Below are positions 58,617 through 64,000 of a DNA stretch of 64,000 bases, one piece after another. The first letter of the stretch is position 1; the number at the start of each line of letters is the position of its first letter. The position numbers and the translations under genes are program-made. Source of the stretch: Corbicula japonica (Eukaryota; Mollusca; Bivalvia; Venerida; Cyrenidae); the NCBI GenBank assembly GCA_038501625.1, contig JAZAYU010000013.1:7316001-7380000 (forward strand). The letters run 5' to 3'. The notes under the pieces were generated by a model, which saw only the letters and a list, made by a program, of their open reading frames with translations, ran no database searches and was not told the DNA's origin.

Positions 58617-58848
58617 CCCTTTCCTCCATAAATAAGCATTTTTATGCATGTGTGACCAGTGTAGATCCAGATCAGCTGGCACATCCATGCCATCTGATCA
58701 AGATCTGCACTGGTCGCATTTTGGTCAGATAATCTAACAAATTTAAAAGCGAACAGTTAAGATCCTGATCAGACATCACAGATGTGCTGGCTGATCTGGA
58801 TCTAAACTGTTCGCACTGGCAATAAAGGTGTATCTATGGAGAAAAGGG
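58617..58848. mobile_element. Palindromic MITE with TTAA duplication, 232 bp
   Basis: TTAA at 58613-58616 and 58849-58852. Same family as 26447-26679, with ends CCCTTTCCTCCATA and TATGGAGAAAAGGG. It lies in the intron between the two host exons. Confidence 0.87.
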
Positions 58849-58999
58849 TTAAATACACATGTAAAGAAATATACGAACGTTGACGAGTGACGTCACGCGC
58901 ACATGCTGAAGTTACATGCGCACCGGCTGGTTGGCAAAAATAGCGAATTGTGTAGTGTAATCAGAGCGTAAATATTTGCATAAATAAACAAATATAGGC

Positions 59000-59122
59000 A
59001 TGCCTGTCAGTTGTTGCGCTCCAGGATGTACAAAAAGGTACGAGAAGGGATCAGATATTTCGTTCTTTCAGTTTCCAAATGATCAAAAGAGACTGAAAAA
59101 GTGGCAAATTGCGATGAGAAGG
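59000..59122 (+). CDS. THAP-type zinc-finger first exon
   Basis: ATG at 59000 opens 41 codons ending at the donor AGG|GTATGT. The sequence MPVSCCAPGCTKRYEKG and SFFQFPNDQKRLKKWQIAMR has the THAP hallmarks: MP start, C-x4-C pair, F-x-FP block and the basic-Trp helix. The second half of the domain (C-x2-H, AVPTIF-like box) must be on a later exon, which I did not find within the element. THAP domains bind DNA and occur in P-type transposases and in host regulators derived from them. A CRE-like TGACGTCA (58887-58894) lies about 110 bp upstream. Reading past the donor gives low-complexity non-coding sequence. Confidence 0.7.
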
Positions 59123-60478
59123 GTATGTCTTACCGGTATTAGGACATCTCGACCCCTTACCATTTCAACCCTTATACTTATTTCATGAGACCCCTTGCCA
59201 TTTCGACCCCTGATTTTAAGACACTTCGACCCCTTCCTGGTTGGAAACTTCGACCCCTACTTTAAAAACATAATATGTTCAACAATATTTTTAAACTTGT
59301 AAATTGTTTATTTTAATGATAAATTTGTTGGCAGTTTAAAGACACTTCAAAAAGATAGTTCACATACTGATTGAAGACAATTAAAATCAATGCGTTTAAA
59401 ATACAACATTTTTTCTAATTATCCAATTAAAGACTGGATAATGAGTGGATGATTATCATTAAAGGTCTCAATTTTAGTATAAACAAAGACCTATATATTA
59501 CACTATTGATATATATAGGTCTTTGGTTTAAAATACTAGTACATTTGTCGCGCTTGGCAAAACTTCTTCATTGTAAATCCCGAGATTTGTATGAATACTT
59601 TAATGATGAAGATGATGAGGATGGTGTGGTTGTTGCTGTTGTTGTTTTTAATGTCTTGATGCTGCCGTGAACTATAACTATGACTTAAATAAAAATGATG
59701 AGGATGATTGTCGTGTTAAAAATTGTTAAATAACTTGTTTTAAAATGATTTATGGAATATTTTAGCCTTTAATTTTTACTTTCGGCAGACTTATTTTAAA
59801 AATTTAAGAATGAACACGGATCATGCACGCAGAAAATGTTTCATGGAGGCCCCTGTTTAGTTTATGACACGTGTATTGTACGAGTATAATTGTGCCAGAG
59901 GCAAATGTCACTCGATCACCACGACGGTCGCCGCCTTATCTTGTAATAAACAGGAAATTTGCGACTGTGCAGTAAAAACACGTTCATTACACAAATTAAA
60001 ATTGTGTTCAAATAACTGATATATTTTGCACTTTAACGGATATTTTAATGATAAATTCAGGTATTCGGTAATTGAAAAGTATATCTTCAAGTTGAAAAAA
60101 CTACTCCAACTTTGAATTTTGGCAAGATGCTACATCATACCATCCATTTATAAGAAACAATCAATTGCCGTTAAAATGCCAATTGTCTCCTGATTTATGT
60201 TTCTTAAATGTATTGTCATATTTCTGTTATATTACATTTCGCATATTACAAATTGTTTTTTGTTTCGCTTAATCTGAAATATTCTATAGCTAATACCTTT
60301 TATCCAAATAATAAGTTAAAAAATCAGGTTTTATTTTAATAATTTATTTAGCTTTTTTCATAAAACATACAACATTTTTGGTCATTATAGCTTTATCTTC
60401 AATTAAAACTACTATTACGCTCTTAATGAGGAGAATTCTAGTCATTGTTTGGTTTACCTAATGGTTCCGTAAACGATA
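59123..60478. other. Interior of the THAP element, no second exon recognised
   Basis: Repeated TTTCGACCCCTT phrases at 59148-59250, a trinucleotide GATGATGAGG/TGTTGTTG stretch near 59600-59650, then AT-rich DNA. No transposase motif was seen. Confidence 0.5.
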
Positions 60479-60547
60479 TTTGCCAACCAGGTACTGCGCA
60501 TGCGTGTAAATATTTGGATGTAAACAATAACAATCAACGTTCGTATA

Positions 60548-60937
60548 ATAAACTTTGACATACTAATAGCTTCCTTGATACCTTGCTAGTTCTATATGAA
60601 ATTTTGTTTAAAAATTGCTGACATGCATATACGGTAACATTATATTATTTATTGCCCAATAATTTTATTGGAAGTAAAGGTAATTTTATAAAATATTTTT
60701 GTTACATTATACTATAAAAGATGCATAATTACATGGTCACTGTACAAGTTAATTGACAGTCTACATAAGATGAAAAATAAACTTGTAAATTGGCAATAGA
60801 TTTGTGCACATGTGACAGTAAAATACAACAGGACAATAACTTCTAAAATACCCGTAATTCTGTTTGAATAAGTAAATTCACCTTCTACTAGTAGACTAGT
60901 AACTAGTGATAAGGAAAGAAACTGGGCTGGAGGTTAT
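60548..60937. other. No gene seen
   Basis: AT-rich intronic sequence with an ACTAGTAGACTAGTAACTAG cluster near 60890-60905. Confidence 0.55.
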
Positions 60938-61056
60938 AAAACTGAGATTGGAAACTAGTCTCAAATCTCAAGCAACTGATTGGCTGAAATGGCGACCAGT
61001 CGCCATTTCAGCCAATCAGATGCTTGAGATTTGAGGCTGGTTTCCATGCTCAGTTT
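60938..61056. mobile_element. Near-perfect palindromic MITE, 119 bp
   Basis: The ends AAACTGAG and CTCAGTTT are inverse, and the arms remain nearly complementary to the centre (GATTGGCTGAAATGGCGAC against GTCGCCATTTCAGCCAATC). An older copy lies at 24305-24412. Element D begins at the very next base. Confidence 0.85.
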
Positions 61057-62458
61057 AACAAGAGGTGTTTGTCAAACACAAATGCCCCCCCTGACGTGCA
61101 AGTGATATCTATTAGCATTGAATTTAAATTTTTGGAAATTTAGAGACTTTTGTAAGCTTTAGCAATGAAGGGTACCAGTCATGAAAGCAATTGACAAGAC
61201 GGTGGAACTCCTATATATCAATAACCAGGTCATCCAATGAGAGGATTACATTTACCTCGACAAACATAAGCGCGTGTAGATTAACCTAGTCTAACACAAA
61301 GGATTTTATTGTAATTTAAATCAAATATTCGCTATTGGCGGAGATATAGTAGCTCTAGTGTTATGTCAATTCCGGTAATGTGCAGGCTTTAGTGACCATC
61401 CATACGAAACCAAAGCATTTAATAAACACAAGTGAGTGATAATCAGTGCCTATTTATGACACGGCATATATTGAAATAGTTTAAAATTAATGTTATGGAT
61501 CATTAATATATATCTTTACTTGAAATTGTCATGGGGAAAAATAATCACAACTTTACACTGAGAAGTATTTTATTTTATTATACAAATAAACATAAAAACG
61601 TTGTCTAGTTATTGATCGAACAAGGTTTTTTGTTGTCAAGGCCACCGTGACCTTGACCTTTGACCTACTGACCCCAAAACCAATAGGGGTCTTCTACTGG
61701 CCACGACCAACTTCCACACCAAATATGAGGTCTGTATCACAAAGCGTTGTCTAGTTATTGATCGGACAACGTTTTTGTATGCAAAGGCCACTGTGACCTT
61801 GACCTTTGACCTACTGATTCTAAAATCAATAGGGTTCTTCTATTGGTCATGACCAACCTCCACACCAAATATGAGGACTGTATCACAAAGCGTTGTCTAG
61901 TTATTGATCGGACAAGGTTTTTGTGGTCAAGGCCACTGTGACCTTGACCTTTGACCTACTGACCCCAAAATCAATAGGGGTCTTCTACTGGTCATGACCA
62001 ACCTCCACACCAAATATGAGGACTGTATCACAAAGCGTTGTCTAGTTATTGATCGGACAAGGTTTTTGTGGTCAAGGCCACTGTGACCTTGACCTTTGAC
62101 CTACTGACCCCAAAATCAATAGGGGTCTTCTACTGGTCATGACCAACCTCCACACCAAATATGAGGACTGTATCACAAAGCGTTGTCTAGTTATTGATCG
62201 GACAAGGTTTTTGTGGTCAAGGCCACTGTGACCTTGACCTTTGACCTACTGACCCCAAAATCAATAGGGGTCTTCTACTGGTCATGACCAACCTCCACAC
62301 CAAATATAAGGACTGTATCACAAAGCGTTGTCTAGTTATTGATCGGACAAGATGTGGTCTACGGACCGACATACCGACCGACATACCGACCGACCGACAT
62401 ACCGACCTACCGACATGTGCAAAGCAATATACCCCCGCTTCTTCGAAGGGGGGCATAA
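61057..62458. mobile_element. Element D: HINE/pearl-like element with five 145-bp repeats
   Basis: It starts AACAAGAGGTGTTTGTC with the hairpin GTGTTTG/CAAACAC and ATGCCCCCCC, and ends with a GACCGACATACC microsatellite (62365-62415) and the hairpin CCCCCGCTTCTTCGAAGGGG then CATAATA. Five core units carry GTTGTCTAGTTATTGATCGG and TGACCTTGACCTTTGACCT (61648, 61794, 61939, 62085, 62229). It ends 34 bp from the splice donor of the host exon at 62492. No coding capacity. Confidence 0.78.
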
Positions 62459-62491
62459 TAACCTTGGGCACGGTAGACTCTAAGAGGTTAC

Positions 62492-62709
62492 CTTGGTCTT
62501 CACTCTGTGCTACATACAGTAGACCATTGACAGTGTTACTGTCAGTTATAGCATCTGCAGCCAGTGCTGCTGTATGCAGCACACTCTGGTACTCTGCTTG
62601 GCGTGTCTCCTGGTACAGCTGCACTGAGCGTAACATTACTTTGAGGAGCCAGTGGATGAGAGACTGCAGGGTGCTGCACAGGTTCAATCCTCCATCAGCA
62701 GTACTATAA
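62492..62709 (-). CDS. Internal exon of an unrecognised host gene
   Basis: Minus strand: pyrimidine tract and acceptor (TTTCTTTCGGACAGTTTCAG), 218 bp, donor CAAG|GTAACC. The open frame of 72 codons includes LNLCSTLQSLIHWLLKVMLR, then QLYQETRQAEYQSVLHTAAL and DAITDSNTVNGLLYVAQSED. Codon and base composition are unlike the neighbouring repeats. It enters with one base completing a codon and leaves in phase 1, compatible with the exon at 58324-58448 across a 4.0-kb intron full of mobile elements. Helical, no signal or membrane segment obvious. I do not recognise the family. The longer open frame to 62217 includes element D and is not real coding. Confidence 0.7.
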
Positions 62710-62763
62710 CTGAAACTGTCCGAAAGAAAAACTGTTTAGATCATAAACTGAGTTGCAAAGTAC

Positions 62764-64000
62764 AAACTAGATGTTTTTAGTGAAAAACGCATGTCTCCCC
62801 CCTGCGCCCAGACCCCTGTGACCTTGACCTTTGACCTACTGATCTCATAATCAATAGGGTTCTTCTACTCAATAAGGGCTATTACCCTATTTAGTTTGAA
62901 TGCTCTGGGTCAAGCAGTACTCCAGTAATTGACCGGATGCGGTTTTTACTCTTCAGGGCCCCTGTGACCTTGACCTTTGACCTACTGACCCCAAAATCAA
63001 TAGTTCTCTACTCAATAAGGACATCCATCGTATGAAGTTTGAAGGGTCTGGGTAAAATAGAACTCCTGTTATTGAGTGGAAACGGTTTTCACTCTTTAGG
63101 CCCCTGTGACCTTGACCTTTGACCTACTGACCCCAAATCAATAGGGTTCTTCTTATCAAAAAGGGCTATCACCATATGAAGTTTGAAGGCTCTGGGTCAA
63201 ACGGTACTCCAGTTATTGAGCGGAAATGGTTTTTACTCTTCAGGCCCCTGTGACCTTGACCTTTGACCTACTGACCTACTAATCAATAGGGATCTTCTAC
63301 TCTATAATGGCTATCAACCTATGAAGTTTGAAGTCCCTGGGTCAAAGGGTACTCAAGTTATGGAGCAGAAACGGTTTTCACTCTTCTGACCCCTGTGACC
63401 TTGACCTTGACCTACTGATCCCAAAATCTATAGGGTTCTTCTACTCAATAAGGGCTATCACCCTATGAAGTTTGAAGGCTCTGGGTCAAAGGGTACTCGA
63501 GTTATTGAGCGGAAACGGTTTTCACTCTTCGGGGCCCCTGTGACTTTGACCTTTGACCTACTGACCCCAAAATCAATAGGGTTTTTCTACTCAATAAGGG
63601 CTATCACCCTATGAAGTTTGAAGGCTCTGAGTCAAAGGTAACTCAAATTATTGAGCGGAAACGGTTTTCACTCTTCGGGCCCCTGTGACTTTGACCTACT
63701 GACCCCAAAATCAATAGAGTTCTTCTACTCAATAAGGGCTATCACCCTATGAAGTTTGAAGGCTCTGGGTCAAAGGGTACTCCAGTTATTGAGCGGAAAA
63801 GGTTTACACTCTTCTGGTCACTGTGACCTTGACCTTTGACCTACTGACCCCAAAATCAATAGGGTTCTTCTACTCAATAAGGGCTATCACCCTATGAAGT
63901 TTGAAGGCTCTGGGTCAAAGGGTACTCCAGTTATTGAGCAGAAACGGTTTTCACTCTTCGGGCCCCTGTGACTTTGACCTACTGACCCCAAAATCAATAG
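62764..64000. mobile_element. Element E: HINE/pearl-like element, continues past the window
   Basis: It starts near AAACTAGATGTTTTTAGTG with a hairpin (GTTTTT/AAAAAC) and ATGTCTCCCCCC. At least eight units of about 145-150 bp follow: CTCAATAAGGGCTATCACCC, GAAGTTTGAAGGCTCTGGGT, AGTTATTGAGCGGAAACGG and TGACCTTGACCTTTGACCT or close variants. It begins about 55 bp from the acceptor of the host exon. The 3' end is outside the window. Confidence 0.75.

Larger units (their letters stand above)
58870..60547. mobile_element. TIR-bounded element with a THAP exon, 1.68 kb
   Basis: TATACGAACGTTGA (58870-58883) is exactly inverted at 60534-60547. A second inverted block about 44 bp inside each end reads CATGCGCA...CTGGTTGGCAAA (58914-58937 against about 60479-60503). 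Both blocks lie at matching distances, so the terminal repeat is about 68 bp with a diverged middle. A target duplication was not found. A THAP domain suggests P-superfamily descent, but no transposase core is present. Confidence 0.6.

Noticed and set aside
61320..61640. Possible gene between the 5' end and the core array of element D
   Set aside because: No open frame of note and no splice signals; it looks like the unique left part of the HINE.
62217..62491. Extension of the host exon frame into element D
   Set aside because: It crosses a good splice donor and continues into a microsatellite and HINE repeat.

Overview
The window is AT-rich nuclear DNA of an animal, most likely a marine bivalve mollusc. 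The reasons are spliceosomal GT-AG introns, metazoan retroelement families, and several bivalve-style elements that combine a core tandem array, an ACGG-type microsatellite and a short hairpin end. The species call is an inference from repeat style, not from a host gene I could name. There is nothing bacterial or viral in layout, no rRNA or tRNA that I recognise, and no CRISPR array. Almost everything with coding potential is transposon-derived.

Layout. 1-5.1 kb: non-coding DNA with decayed TTAA-type MITEs and two weak host-exon candidates. 5.1-8.6 kb: a LINE relic and a two-part (A/B) satellite interrupted by a clean TA-target MITE. 9.0-14.4 kb: an APE-type LINE with one frameshift, split by a 5'-truncated copy of a second LINE family. 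16.66-23.22 kb: a complete, very young Ty3/gypsy-type LTR retrotransposon with integrase before reverse transcriptase and a SCAN-like Gag (Gmr1-like), broken by one in-frame TAG. 23.2-28.5 kb: non-coding DNA with MITE relics.

28.48-49.74 kb is one satellite domain: a 400-bp tandem repeat (about 29 visible copies, ending in a 500-N gap). Its left-most visible unit is split by two terminal-inverted-repeat elements. Element 1 (28656-34420, 8-bp target duplication) is foldback-like, with long arms of short AAGTAAGG-type subrepeats, a possible zinc-finger first exon and a dead LINE fragment. Element 2 (34484-38057, 9-bp target duplication) carries a three-exon SGNH-hydrolase-like gene on the minus strand whose splice phases all agree.

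50.2-64.0 kb is a run of Helentron/HINE-like (pearl-like) non-autonomous elements A to E. Two of them carry a TF-motif-like sequence in most core repeats: a GC box joined to CCAAT in C, and a nuclear-receptor DR1 composite in D and E. Between them lie two phase-compatible exons of an unrecognised host gene on the minus strand (62492-62709, then 58324-58448). The intron between these exons holds a TTAA MITE, a TIR-bounded element with a THAP-domain exon, a palindromic MITE and element D.

The genes do not form a pathway. The story is nested insertion: LINE in LINE, LINE tail in satellite, TIR elements in satellite, MITE in satellite. Interrupted repeats give internal empty-site controls, so several target-site duplications can be read directly.
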